From: CAZEDM01 sp964511075
GTDB taxonomy: Bacteria > Zixibacteria > MSB-5A5 > RBG-16-43-9
NCBI GenBank assembly: GCA_964511075.1
Contig: CAZEDM010000002.1
Span: forward strand, 186,001 to 250,000
Direction: 5' to 3'
Length of the DNA stretch: 64,000 bases
Under the pieces are notes generated by a model. That model saw only the letters and a program-made list of their open reading frames with translations, did no database searches and was not told where the DNA came from. This document shows, in pieces, positions 24,943 to 33,397 of the stretch. Positions within the stretch are counted from its first letter, which is position 1; every line of letters begins with the position of its first letter. Made by a program: the position numbers and the translations under genes.

Positions 24943-25815
24943 ATGCTAGAAATCAGAGGGAAAATTTCTGTTTTGGTTAAATCTATTCTGAAATTTGCTA
25001 AGACCGTAGGGCCTTTTGTTGGAATATTGGTGTTATTATTAGGAGTTTGTAAGTTTGCATATGAACGTGGGAAAGATATATGTAAATCTGAACTTAAAGT
25101 TCGAGATAAGGAGATTGCAATTCTAAAGGATTCTCTTTTTTTTGATGCTCAGATTCCTCGATCTTATAATGAAGTTATGAGGGCTAATTTGCGTAGAGGA
25201 ACAGCAAGTCCAATATTCGAAGGACAATGTGTAATTTTATATCGTGACGTTAGAGGGAGGGGCACAAAAAGAGAAGCCGAAATTTTAGTCAGAGAGGCTG
25301 ATCCACAAGAAATAAAATTAAGACAAATCAGACAAATAGGGGAAACGTGGTTATTACCAGCAGAGTTCACATCTTTTACTGTAGAAAATGCAACTGGAGG
25401 TTATACTATTTATAGAGCGACTTATAACATAAACTTTCTGGGATTCTATGATGACATAGAAAAAGATATTGCCAAAATAATTATATATTATAAGAGTGGT
25501 GAATCTCTAGATCCAAAAAAGGATGGAGAGTTAATTATTGATTCTACTGTTTTGAAAAGAGGTGATTCCTTAGGAATTCTTAGTGGTGCTGTCCGTATTA
25601 TATATAATAATGTAGAAAGTAGGGAAGGAAGGAAATGGCCGATCGTTGTTTTAAGCGGAAAGAAACTGAAGCAATTTAGAGCAGTATTTATTAATAGATA
25701 TGATACTATTCCATTTTATGAAGGGGATGACTTGTATGCTCTGAATTTCTTGGGATTTGTTGATACATTAACTTCAGACAACATTGGTATTAGTTTATAC
25801 AAAATTAAGAAGTAA
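24943..25815 (+). CDS. membrane-anchored protein of unknown function
   Basis: I do not recognise this 290-residue protein. It has one strong membrane segment near the N-terminus (about 20-41, TVGPFVGILVLLLGVCKFAY), a short helical charged stretch, and then a beta-rich domain of about 220 residues (120-290) with repeated V-x-I-x-Y strands and no Cys pairs. It is AT-rich like the protease upstream, has no good ribosome site, and stands in the same orientation 218 bp downstream across a decayed REP element. It could be a partner of the protease, but only proximity supports this. Confidence 0.6.
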   Translation: MLEIRGKISVLVKSILKFAKTVGPFVGILVLLLGVCKFAYERGKDICKSELKVRDKEIAILKDSLFFDAQIPRSYNEVMRANLRRGTASPIFEGQCVILYRDVRGRGTKREAEILVREADPQEIKLRQIRQIGETWLLPAEFTSFTVENATGGYTIYRATYNINFLGFYDDIEKDIAKIIIYYKSGESLDPKKDGELIIDSTVLKRGDSLGILSGAVRIIYNNVESREGRKWPIVVLSGKKLKQFRAVFINRYDTIPFYEGDDLYALNFLGFVDTLTSDNIGISLYKIKK

Positions 25816-25914
25816 GCTATAGTTACTGAAAATATTAGATTTCTCCGATCTCTATCACAACATTTGAAAATTCCAATTTCCTATGAGCAGTATCATTTCA
25901 CGAAGAAATAAGAA

Positions 25915-26388
25915 TTGATTAAACTTAAATTCATATTCGTGGGCAAAACCAAAGAGCCCTGGATTGCCGAGGGTATTAGACATTACCAAAAGATGCTCTC
26001 GAATTTTGCTGAATTGGAACTTCAGATAATAAAAGATGAAAAGATTACCCAGCGCATTTCAGATGAAATGGTTTTGGAAAAAGAAGGCGAAAGGGTTTTG
26101 AAATATCTGAATAAGAAAAAATTCTCCTTTGTTCTGGATCATAGAGGTAAGATGTTTTCCACTGAGGAGCTGGCGGAGTTTTTTAAAAATAAAATGAACC
26201 AGGGACGAAATGAGTTTGTTTTCGTCACGGGCGGTGCCCTGGGGTTATCCCAGAAGGTCATAAATTCTGCAGATTTCAAGCTCTCTTTATCCAAGATGAC
26301 TTTCCCGCATCAATTAGTGAGACTGATTCTCCTGGAACAGGTCTATCGGGCTTTTTCGATTATAGAGGGACGGAAGTATCACAAATGA
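25915..26388 (+). CDS. rlmH: 23S rRNA (pseudouridine1915-N3)-methyltransferase RlmH
   Basis: SPOUT-class methyltransferase that modifies pseudouridine 1915 in helix 69 of 23S rRNA using SAM. The 157-residue length is typical. The trefoil-knot motifs are present: VLDHRGKMFSTEELAEFF, FVTGGALGLS (SAM-binding loop) and the C-terminal LSKMTFPHQLVRLILLEQVYRAFSI followed by KYHK, the conserved end. The start is TTG at 25915 with a weak ribosome site. It is a conserved housekeeping gene flanked on both sides by accessory sequence. Confidence 0.96.
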   Translation: MIKLKFIFVGKTKEPWIAEGIRHYQKMLSNFAELELQIIKDEKITQRISDEMVLEKEGERVLKYLNKKKFSFVLDHRGKMFSTEELAEFFKNKMNQGRNEFVFVTGGALGLSQKVINSADFKLSLSKMTFPHQLVRLILLEQVYRAFSIIEGRKYHK

Positions 26389-26442
26389 CAGTAGAGAGCA
26401 GCGAGGGGAGAGGGAAAATAAAATGGAGGATTAATAGTGTGA

Positions 26443-26466
26443 GTAGGGCAAGGCTTCAGCCTTGCT
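26443..26466 (+). repeat. single-headed REP element, GTAGGGCA family
   Basis: GTAGGGCAAGGC-TTCA-GCCTTGC, the common head with arm AAGGC/GCCTT. No CTAC-closing second half is seen. Confidence 0.75.
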
Positions 26467-26488
26467 CTGGCGATTTTAAAAGAAAAGG

Positions 26489-26511
26489 GAAGTGTGCATC
26501 GGGCTTTACGC
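26489..26511 (+). repeat. palindrome CATCGGGC-TTTA-CGCCCGACGTAG
   Basis: Arms TCGGGC and GCCCGA around TTTAC. A related partial copy (TTTACGCCCGACG) lies near 30687 and a CGTCAGGC-TTTA-TGCCTGACG version near 53659. Confidence 0.65.
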
Positions 26512-26674
26512 CCGACGTAGCTGTTTTTTATCTCCAGCTTCACCATTTCAACCAGGACAAGACATTTCTAAAAGCGGTATATTCCACTTACTACGCTTGA
26601 TAATTGTCACGGTAGGGCTAACTTAAAAAGTGGTACAATTACTGGGGGCAGGGCACTCCCTGGATGGTAAATAA

Positions 26675-26793
26675 ATAGCTCCACCGAGAGGGGATAAATC
26701 TACTTGATCTAGGTCATAAGACAGATTCCAACCTTGTTTCCTAAGGCACTCATAATCAAATAACTACCCTTAAAAAGCCCTGAATGATGCCTT
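26675..26793 (+). ncRNA. candidate structured non-coding element, copy A
   Basis: The first 76 bases are about 75% identical to positions 30269-30345 (57 of 76 aligned bases, most differences transitions). In both copies the segment ends in TAAGGCAC, and a downstream complement can pair with it: here AAGGCA with TGCCTT (26788-26793), extended by TCA/TGA past one bulged base. Repeated sequence plus a retained stem in different sequence contexts suggests a structured RNA or a mobile relic. A decayed coding fragment on the minus strand is an alternative. Confidence 0.4.
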
Positions 26794-26873
26794 TTCAGCA
26801 CCACTGGAGTGCTAAAAAGCTCTTGGAAAAATTCAAGAAAGCCTTATATTATTTGTGAAGGAGGAAATAGAAA

Positions 26874-29192
26874 ATGGGCATAAAAGCGAGATTTTTTTTG
26901 CCTGTCAGTATCATCGCCTTTTATTTCCTTCTGGGCACTAATTCATTCACATCTGTAAGTACAAATATCGATTCCATAGAGGGCATTGAGCTTAAGACAA
27001 AAACCACATCCCGCTCCCTTCCTTCAGTGCTTTCCATAATTGAGGATACTGATGAAAAAATAACAGTGCAACTGGAGAATTGCTATAGGGTCACATTCTC
27101 CAAACCGGGGAGCGGTTGCGGAGAAACAATGATATCCGAGCTGTCCGTATGGAACGGCACAGACTGGTCCCCCAACGTGGTTGAAGATTGCGGATACAGC
27201 GAGTATGGCCTGGGTCTCTTGGAATTCTACAGCGAGCTGACGAGATCCTGGATATCTTTCGATAAATTTCCTGATGAGAACATACATTACCAATTGGTGA
27301 TGAACAATTCAGAGATAGTAATTATAAGGTTCTACGGCACTTGGGGAGGAGCGGAAGGCATAGAATACGAGACTATCTGGGTCATGAAAAACGACTGGGA
27401 TTTCATCCGCGGTTTCCACAGGAAGATGTTCAATCAGTACGTGGTTGGCAGCCAGGATCAACTGGCTGAAATGTGGGAACCTGAGGTGCTGACGGGCGCA
27501 GATGATAAGCTTGAGATTACCAATGAAATAGGCACTCTGGAGGAACAGGGTAAATTTGATTCTGGTAATGCCCCTGTCTGGAATACATTTACAGCAACTG
27601 ATTTGGGTTTGATGGACAGGTTTCCTTTCATTAATTTCTATGAAGGGGGGAGCAATACATCTAGCGGCATGATTGTCTTATACGCACAAAATCCAGAGCA
27701 AAATAAAACCATGGATTGGTCATTTGATACTATGGATTCCAAGGCTTTGTTAGAGCCCCAGATGCACTTCTTTGGAGGATCCGGGGTGACCCATAACCCC
27801 GGAGATAAGAACGTAGCGGATATGTTCTATTATGCTGGAAGGGGGGATGCCTTAGAGGTGGGTGATAAGATATCTTCAGAGTGGTTCAGCCCTTATTATG
27901 TGAAGTACGAATTAAGCAATCCTGTGAAGGCAGGCGAGGGTGATTCTAGATTCAACCCTGAGGACAGTACGGCGAACTTCGTCTCACTGTATTCGATCTA
28001 CGGAAGACTGAGAAATTACAATTCTACCGGTATAAGCGGTAAGGAGAATTTTGACAGAGACTGGACATTCTATCCCCTTGGCTGGGCTTCAAAAGAAGGG
28101 TCAGATGCTGCAGACCCTTCAAACGAGGAATCAGCAGCAGTGTTCAGTATCAATCTCAAGATTGTCAATAACATAGACACTTGTGAGAAGAATGACACTG
28201 ATGCCGAGGTCTTCAACTCAGAATATGAATCCTGGGTGAACGCTCCGTTTTTAAATAATAATTTCAGCGGAAATATCAAATTCACTGTTTATGACAATTC
28301 CGATAAGATGGTTGTTTTTGCAAATGTTGACATAGGCGAGATCAGCGCCAGGGAAATATTTGTCGATCTGGATTACACGACCCCCTATACCATTTCTGTA
28401 GATAGGCCTGTATATGTTGTCAAGCTGAGCGATACGGTTTATGACATTCGCTGGGAAGATGCTGCTCTGGGCTGGATCGGAACGATGGTCTATGGTGTGG
28501 AGAATGTTGAGAAGATAACGGACACAGGATCTGAGCTGAGGGTCTACCTGTTAGACGATACTACCGGGCATAACCACGAAAACTTTAACACAACTTTTTA
28601 CGTCTGGAACCACGAAGGCATCAAAAACCTAAGTGATATAACCGATCTGCACGCCAGGGCACCAGTATACTACAACCAGCACTTCATAAAGATAAACAAG
28701 CATGATGACAGGTTCGGTATTCTCGAATTTGGCGAATCTGCAGTAATAAATGAGAACTATACTGAGGATAAAGTTCTGACCCTGTGGCTCTGGGGCTTAA
28801 TGGGCACACAGCAAGACTACATATTCTACTATAACACCCTGAACGATATCGACAACGTGACGGTTGACGGTGTCGAGACGATATGGGATTATGATTCCGA
28901 CAGCAATATCCTGACCTTCAGAGTTGACTATTCCAATGAGGTAAGGGAAATAAATATAACGGAAAATACCGTAAAACTCTTTCTTCCTTGTGGAGATTTA
29001 AACAGTGATGGGTCGGTATCAGTCTCAGACATCGTCTACCTCATTAGCTACATGTTCAGGGGCGGAAAACCGCCTCAATGCGAGCCCTACACAACATGTA
29101 CTGACTTAAATAATGACTCCCTCATCACAGTTTCTGATGTCATCTACTTGATTAATTATCTTTTAAAGGGAGGAACTGCCCCCTGTAACTAA
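26874..29192 (+). CDS. large secreted protein with C-terminal dockerin repeats
   Basis: A 772-residue exported protein that I cannot assign beyond its ends. It has an N-terminal signal-like hydrophobic segment (FFLPVSIIAFYFLLGTNSF) and, at about 705-772, two dockerin type I repeats: DLNSDGSVSVSDIVYLISYMFRGG and DLNNDSLITVSDVIYLINYLLKGG, each a calcium-loop plus helix. The region between (about 50-690) is Asp, Asn, Trp and Tyr-rich with many beta-strand patterns and no catalytic motif I can name; it may be a large carbohydrate- or surface-binding domain. AAGGAGG precedes the ATG. It is flanked by the two related elements at 26675 and 30269. Confidence 0.78.
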   Translation: MGIKARFFLPVSIIAFYFLLGTNSFTSVSTNIDSIEGIELKTKTTSRSLPSVLSIIEDTDEKITVQLENCYRVTFSKPGSGCGETMISELSVWNGTDWSPNVVEDCGYSEYGLGLLEFYSELTRSWISFDKFPDENIHYQLVMNNSEIVIIRFYGTWGGAEGIEYETIWVMKNDWDFIRGFHRKMFNQYVVGSQDQLAEMWEPEVLTGADDKLEITNEIGTLEEQGKFDSGNAPVWNTFTATDLGLMDRFPFINFYEGGSNTSSGMIVLYAQNPEQNKTMDWSFDTMDSKALLEPQMHFFGGSGVTHNPGDKNVADMFYYAGRGDALEVGDKISSEWFSPYYVKYELSNPVKAGEGDSRFNPEDSTANFVSLYSIYGRLRNYNSTGISGKENFDRDWTFYPLGWASKEGSDAADPSNEESAAVFSINLKIVNNIDTCEKNDTDAEVFNSEYESWVNAPFLNNNFSGNIKFTVYDNSDKMVVFANVDIGEISAREIFVDLDYTTPYTISVDRPVYVVKLSDTVYDIRWEDAALGWIGTMVYGVENVEKITDTGSELRVYLLDDTTGHNHENFNTTFYVWNHEGIKNLSDITDLHARAPVYYNQHFIKINKHDDRFGILEFGESAVINENYTEDKVLTLWLWGLMGTQQDYIFYYNTLNDIDNVTVDGVETIWDYDSDSNILTFRVDYSNEVREINITENTVKLFLPCGDLNSDGSVSVSDIVYLISYMFRGGKPPQCEPYTTCTDLNNDSLITVSDVIYLINYLLKGGTAPCN

Positions 29193-29290
29193 GAATTGTT
29201 TCTCATATGACCTATTTTACCAGCTACCTTTTTAAAAGAGGTATACTCCACTTTTATTTAGCTTGACTCATAAGAAAATTCAAAAATCAT

Positions 29291-29319
29291 TTGACAATCA
29301 AATCAAAAACTTCTATGTT
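29291..29319 (+). promoter_or_regulatory. predicted promoter of the repeat-containing lipoprotein gene
   Basis: TTGACA (29291-29296), 17 bp spacer, TATGTT (29314-29319), about 75 bp before the start codon at 29394. Confidence 0.55.
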
Positions 29320-29393
29320 TTATTTATCTGGACAAATATAGGGGAAATAATGTCTAAGAAATCGATTAATCTTTTTAACATAAGGAGGGTAAT

Positions 29394-30182
29394 ATGTTTA
29401 CTCGAATAATAGCATTGGTTTTGTTATTAGCATTTTTAAACTCAATTATAGCGGGATGTATGCAAAAACTTGTAAAAGTGTCTGTAAACGAGCTTCCTGA
29501 AGCGAAGAAAAGAAAAATTACAGAAGTTATTTTAGCAAATGGAGATGTTGTGAAATTTAATGATAAAGGTGCTAGATATCTCCGCACGGATATAGTGAGT
29601 GGTGAAGACACAGATGGTAAAGCAGTTGGAGTTGCACTCAAGCACATAGGTGAAATCCGTGTTTCTCAACCCGAGACTGTAAATAAAGAAGATGTTGAAG
29701 GGAAAAAGATTGTGGAAGCAATATTACACAATGGATATATTATAAAATTCAATGAAAAAGGCGGTAAGTACGATGGTGTCACAGGAAAAGTAACTGGATA
29801 CACTGAGAATGGTACTCTGATTATGAGAAGTTTTGATAATTTTAAAGAACTTCGTAGTTCACTACCAGATACAATTTCAAGAGAAACCCTTTTAGAAACA
29901 AAGAGTCAACACATTTTTGAAATCACTACTGGTTCATACCTTATTATGTTTGACACAGATGGTGGGAAATTAGAAAAAAACATATTGGTTATAGCTGGTA
30001 TGACACAAGGAGGTAAAGGAGTGGCAATTGGTATTGATGATATTAATACTGCTGAAATTTCAAAAATTGACGAGCTCAAGACTATAGGAACTATTGGAGG
30101 TGTTGTTGTTCTCGGAATTTTAATCTATGTTGTAGTGAAAATGATTGAGGATCCTCTTGGTGATGATTTCGTTTTAGATTGA
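29394..30182 (+). CDS. lipoprotein with three internal repeats and a C-terminal membrane helix
   Basis: A 262-residue predicted lipoprotein of unknown function. The lipobox I-I-A-G-C puts the lipidated Cys at residue 22. Three related units follow, each beginning with a strand like 'ITEVILANGDVVKFNDKGARY' (about 35-90, 100-155 and 160-215) and containing G-x-V-T-G or G-V-A-x-x-x-I; they look like tandem small beta domains. A second hydrophobic segment near the end (about 228-247, IGGVVVLGILIYVVVKM) could span the membrane. AT-rich; strong AAGGAGGG site. The internal repeat has no family I recognise. Confidence 0.7.
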   Translation: MFTRIIALVLLLAFLNSIIAGCMQKLVKVSVNELPEAKKRKITEVILANGDVVKFNDKGARYLRTDIVSGEDTDGKAVGVALKHIGEIRVSQPETVNKEDVEGKKIVEAILHNGYIIKFNEKGGKYDGVTGKVTGYTENGTLIMRSFDNFKELRSSLPDTISRETLLETKSQHIFEITTGSYLIMFDTDGGKLEKNILVIAGMTQGGKGVAIGIDDINTAEISKIDELKTIGTIGGVVVLGILIYVVVKMIEDPLGDDFVLD

Positions 30183-30743
30183 GTCCTACAAAGGTGGAAT
30201 AGATAATAAGAAAAAGTTGAAATTTTTGAGCTGAAGAAAATGTAATCAGGATTAGGATATTTCAAGAAATAGTTCCACTCGGTTGGGGGTAAAACTACCT
30301 GATTTGGCCCACAAAACAGGTTCTAACTTTGTTGCGTAAGGCACCCTTTTGATTGAATAAGATATAGGGAATAATACTAGTGGTGCCTTCGAGAGGGTAG
30401 TTTCCTACGCCCAGATTTAAGTGTGAAGCTACCCATATTATAAGTCATTCTGGATAAATAGATTACAAAAAATATGCCCCCCGTATACTCAACTTGAAGT
30501 AATTCTAATACTTCCTAAGGATGAAGATGAGAGAATATTGTCTCGTGCCTCTTTTATGCCACATTTAGACTTGGTTTATCTTTGATTATGGTGAGTTATT
30601 ATGGATAGTAGAAAAGTGAAGAAGTTTTTGTGGTGCTTTGTAATGACTGGATATTTAATGAGTTAAGGAAGTGAGTTTATCGTCCTTTACGCCCGACGTT
30701 TTTTTATTTGGATATTCAGTTCCTGCTTGAACATCGACAGATA
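30183..30743. other. intergenic region without a convincing gene
   Basis: About 560 bp containing copy B of the repeated element (30269-30403) and a partial palindrome TTTACGCCCGACG near 30687. No reading frame with a ribosome site or protein-like composition was found. Confidence 0.5.
30269..30403 (+). ncRNA. candidate structured non-coding element, copy B
   Basis: Relative of 26675-26750 at about 75% identity. Here AAGGCACC (30338-30345) pairs perfectly with GGTGCCTT (30382-30389), and an outer stem AAACTACC (30292-30299) with GGTAGTTT (30396-30403) encloses it. The nested pairing supports an RNA fold in this copy; only the inner stem is shared with copy A. Confidence 0.4.
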
Positions 30744-30779
30744 AAAAAAAGGCACCCCGCCTTTGGCGGGATGCCTTTT
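30744..30779. terminator. bidirectional intrinsic terminator
   Basis: AAAAGGCA-CCCGCC pairs with GGCGGG-TGCCTTTT (one mismatched position each side) around TTT, with T-rich flanks on both strands. It mainly serves the reverse-strand gene ending at 30798. Confidence 0.88.
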
Positions 30780-30797
30780 CCTTAGACAAAAATTTTC

Positions 30798-31550
30798 TTA
30801 CCAGAAACATCCGGGCTGGGGTGGTGGGCCGCCTTTGAACAGGTAGTTTATAAGATAGATCACATCGGAGATGTCTCTGTCGCAATCGCCATCCACATCT
30901 GCTGCTACCAGGGGGTAGGGCTCAGGACCTCCTTTGAACAGATAATTGATCATATAGACCACATCGCCGACATCCACATCCATGTCATAATCCGCATCGC
31001 CCGGCTTGTAACCCACGATGGAAAATGTTCCTTTGACAAATACAGGTCTGTATCCCAGAGGTTCCGGGGTCACGAAGGTTAGCTGGTTAACGGGAGGGAA
31101 AAAGACAGTATCGACTTCGACTGTGCCGGTGTCGGTTACGGAGAAACACAGAGTCGCAAAATATCCCCTGCCTTGACCCATAAGAGTGTCCTCCTCCACC
31201 GGAACAGCACCAACCAGTATCTTATTATCGCCGAGCAGGTCCTCGTTTACTGGTTTGTATTGCAGGTATTTTGCCCGGCTGTCCCTGAAGGAGACCGAGT
31301 CGTAAACCACCGGTCCGGAGAAGATAAAGGGTGCCGAGATCGCGGCAACCGTGTCGTCATTTACAAAATTGATATGGATAAAAGCCAGACCCGGTCCAGA
31401 GGGGAGGGGAAAATATAACTCGTCTGGAGTGAAGAAAACCGAATCAGGGGCACCCGGGTCATTGGGATCCTGCTGGGCATAAGTTAGTGAATAGGAAAAG
31501 ATTAACCCCAGAAATAAGATTAAGCCTAAAAATCTTCTTACTCCTTTCAT
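30798..31550 (-). CDS. secreted protein with beta-sandwich (cohesin-like) domain and dockerin repeats
   Basis: A 250-residue exported protein. The start at 31550 (MKGVRRFLGL...) is chosen over the ATG at 31580 because AGGAGG lies 7 bases upstream of it, and it gives a clean signal peptide ending S-L-T-Y-A-Q. Residues about 30-175 form a beta-sandwich resembling a cohesin/CBM-type domain (F-V-N-D-D-T..., GYFATLCFSVTDTG, GTFSIV). The C-terminal 60 residues are two dockerin type I repeats (DADYDMDVDVGDVVYMI and DVDGDCDRDISDVIYLI), each followed by NYLFKGG and Pro-rich ends. Probably surface-attached or secreted. The cohesin-like call is tentative; the dockerin call is firm. Confidence 0.8.
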   Translation of the reverse strand: MKGVRRFLGLILFLGLIFSYSLTYAQQDPNDPGAPDSVFFTPDELYFPLPSGPGLAFIHINFVNDDTVAAISAPFIFSGPVVYDSVSFRDSRAKYLQYKPVNEDLLGDNKILVGAVPVEEDTLMGQGRGYFATLCFSVTDTGTVEVDTVFFPPVNQLTFVTPEPLGYRPVFVKGTFSIVGYKPGDADYDMDVDVGDVVYMINYLFKGGPEPYPLVAADVDGDCDRDISDVIYLINYLFKGGPPPQPGCFW

Positions 31551-31649
31551 AAGGGGACCTCCTGTTCTGTGACTTTTCAAAGAGATTAAATCAAGAATAG
31601 ATAAAAATTTTCAAAATCGCCTTTTGAGATAATTCAGAGGCTTCGATTC

Positions 31650-31678
31650 AAAATATGGAAAGTTACGGTTTTTGTCAA
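31650..31678 (-). promoter_or_regulatory. predicted promoter of the reverse-strand dockerin gene
   Basis: On the minus strand TTGACA (plus 31673-31678), 17 bp, TATTTT (31650-31655), about 100 bp upstream of the start at 31550. Confidence 0.5.
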
Positions 31679-31881
31679 GTTAAATTTCTAAAATATCTTA
31701 TGGAAAAAGATTTTCACTCCACCCCGGTCTGCGTTTTGCAAATAACTCATTAATTAACAGCATATTAGTAGACAGCAGAGAAAATCAAAAAACTCACAAA
31801 AGTTTTAAGGAAAGAAATCCTTGCTGAACAGCTGTATGTACAAAAACCCGTCCCGGCAGGTAAAATTGCTTCTTAAATTTC

Positions 31882-31910
31882 TTGACTTATTCAACCCGGA
31901 AGAGTAAAAT
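31882..31910 (+). promoter_or_regulatory. predicted promoter of the aminotransferase gene
   Basis: TTGACT (31882-31887), 17 bp spacer, TAAAAT (31905-31910), about 50 bp before the GTG start. The rest of the 31679-31881 spacer shows nothing recognisable. Confidence 0.6.
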
Positions 31911-31962
31911 AAAGAGGCAAATTTTTTTTGAGAATATTATTTCAACTGAATAAGGAGGAGTT

Positions 31963-33177
31963 GTGAATTTAAACTGGATTTTCGCTGAAAGAGCCTGGAA
32001 GATGAAAAGCTCCGCCATCAGGGAAATTCTGAAGATATCAAATAAGCCCGGGGTGATCAATTTCGCCGGAGGCCTGCCGGCACCTGAGCTTTTCCCCATT
32101 GAGGAACTGAAGGAGATCTGCGTCAGGATCCTGGAGAAGGAAGGTCAAAAAGCCCTGCAGTACAGCTTAACCATGGGTTACCCACCCCTGCGGAGTTTTC
32201 TGGCGGAAAGGCTTTCCCAAGAGGGAACGAAGCTTACCGAGGACAACATCATGATAACCTGCGGGTCGCAGCAGGCGCTGGATTTGGTAGGAAAGGTTTT
32301 TCTGGACAGCGGATCTTTCGTTATCGTGGAGAACCCGACTTACCTGGGAGCGTTGCAAGCTTTCAATGCCTATCATCCCCATTATGTAACGGTGGAGATG
32401 GATCATGACGGGATGAGAACCGATCAGGTGGAGGAGGCCATCAGAAAAAGCAAACCGCGTTTCATCTACGTGGTTCCCAACTTTCAAAATCCTTCGGGGA
32501 TCACCATGAGCTTCGAGCGCAGAAAGCTTCTGGTGAAATTAGCCAGGGAATATTATGTGCCCATAATTGACGACAATCCTTATGGGGAGCTCAGGTACAG
32601 GGGAGAGGACCTACCCTCTCTCAAGAGCCTGGGAGGCGATTGGGTAATTCAGTTAGGGACCTTCTCCAAGATATTCACCCCGGGATTAAGGCTGGGCTGG
32701 ATCGCCGCTTCATCCGAGGCGATGAAAATGTTCGAGAAGATGAAGCAGGGAACCGACCTGCATACTAACACCTTTGCCCAGTATCTGATCTATGAATATG
32801 TGAGAGCCGGGCATCTGGAAAAACATATCGAGCAGATAAAAAGAGCCTATGCCAGCAGGATGGAGGCTATGCTCAAGGCTCTACGAAGATATTTCCCGGA
32901 GGGGATCACCTGGACCAAGCCCGAGGGTGGGCTTTTCCTCTGGGCGGAGCTACCCCAAGGGGTGTCGGCATCAGAGCTTTTCGATAAAGCCGTTGCAGAG
33001 AAAGTTGCCTATGTTCCCGGCAAGTTCTTCTATGCCATGGAGGATAAGGATAACACCCTGAGGCTGTGTTTCTGCACGATGTCCGAGGAGATCATCGAGG
33101 AAGGAATAAAAAGACTGGCTAAAGTCTTCAAGGAGAATATCAGGACAAAGCCGGTCAGGTCTGAAAAAGTAAAATGA
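31963..33177 (+). CDS. PLP-dependent aminotransferase, 2-aminoadipate/LysN-type
   Basis: A 404-residue fold-type I aminotransferase of class I/II, closest in pattern to 2-aminoadipate aminotransferases (LysN) and MocR-like free aminotransferases. Motifs: FAGGLPAPELFP near the N-terminus, LQYSLTMGYPPLR, the PLP-contacting YVVPNFQNPSG, the D-D-N-P-Y segment, and GTFSKIFTPGLRLGW with the Schiff-base Lys. It may transaminate aromatic, branched or 2-aminoadipate substrates; specificity cannot be read from sequence. The start is GTG after AAGGAGGAG. It appears monocistronic with its own promoter. Confidence 0.88.
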   Translation: MNLNWIFAERAWKMKSSAIREILKISNKPGVINFAGGLPAPELFPIEELKEICVRILEKEGQKALQYSLTMGYPPLRSFLAERLSQEGTKLTEDNIMITCGSQQALDLVGKVFLDSGSFVIVENPTYLGALQAFNAYHPHYVTVEMDHDGMRTDQVEEAIRKSKPRFIYVVPNFQNPSGITMSFERRKLLVKLAREYYVPIIDDNPYGELRYRGEDLPSLKSLGGDWVIQLGTFSKIFTPGLRLGWIAASSEAMKMFEKMKQGTDLHTNTFAQYLIYEYVRAGHLEKHIEQIKRAYASRMEAMLKALRRYFPEGITWTKPEGGLFLWAELPQGVSASELFDKAVAEKVAYVPGKFFYAMEDKDNTLRLCFCTMSEEIIEEGIKRLAKVFKENIRTKPVRSEKVK

Positions 33178-33234
33178 CTTGGCTCGAGCTTTCGGGGTAT
33201 AAGATATAAAGCTCTATTTTTGTCTTCTGATTTC

Positions 33235-33261
33235 CGGGGCAGGAGTTAAGCTCCTGTCCCG
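33235..33261. repeat. palindrome GGGGCAGGAG-TTAAG-CTCCTGTCCC
   Basis: Eleven-bp inverted arms with one G-U position, after the aminotransferase gene; followed by GTATTTATT, so it may double as a weak terminator. Its head resembles the GTGCAGGAATT palindromes at 59156 and 60405. Confidence 0.6.
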
Positions 33262-33295
33262 TATTTATTCCCGCCACCCAGCCACTCGAAAGATA

Positions 33296-33324
33296 TTGAC
33301 TTTTAAATCTGCGAATATTAGAAT
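33296..33324 (+). promoter_or_regulatory. predicted promoter of the glycosyltransferase cluster
   Basis: TTGACT (33296-33301), 17 bp spacer, TAGAAT (33319-33324), about 75 bp before the first LPS glycosyltransferase gene. Confidence 0.6.
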
Positions 33325-33397
33325 AATTTTAATTTGTATTTGAGAGAGCAATCTTTTTAAAGGTTTAAGGTGGTTTCACTCGCATAATTTTAAAGAA

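Larger units (their letters stand above)
26389..26674. other. intergenic stretch with palindromes and no convincing gene
   Basis: It contains a GTAGGGCA-family palindrome (26443-26466), a CGGGC-TTTA-CGCCCG palindrome (about 26489-26508) and no reading frame with a ribosome site. A 71-codon frame here overlaps rlmH by 4 bp but is made of repeat sequence. Confidence 0.5.

Noticed and set aside
26385..26600. 71-codon reading frame overlapping the end of rlmH
   Set aside because: It is composed largely of REP and palindrome sequence, lacks a ribosome site and has no protein-like composition.
12065..31550. cellulosome cluster
   Set aside because: Dockerin tails are present but there is no scaffoldin, and no glycoside hydrolase was recognised in the proteins.
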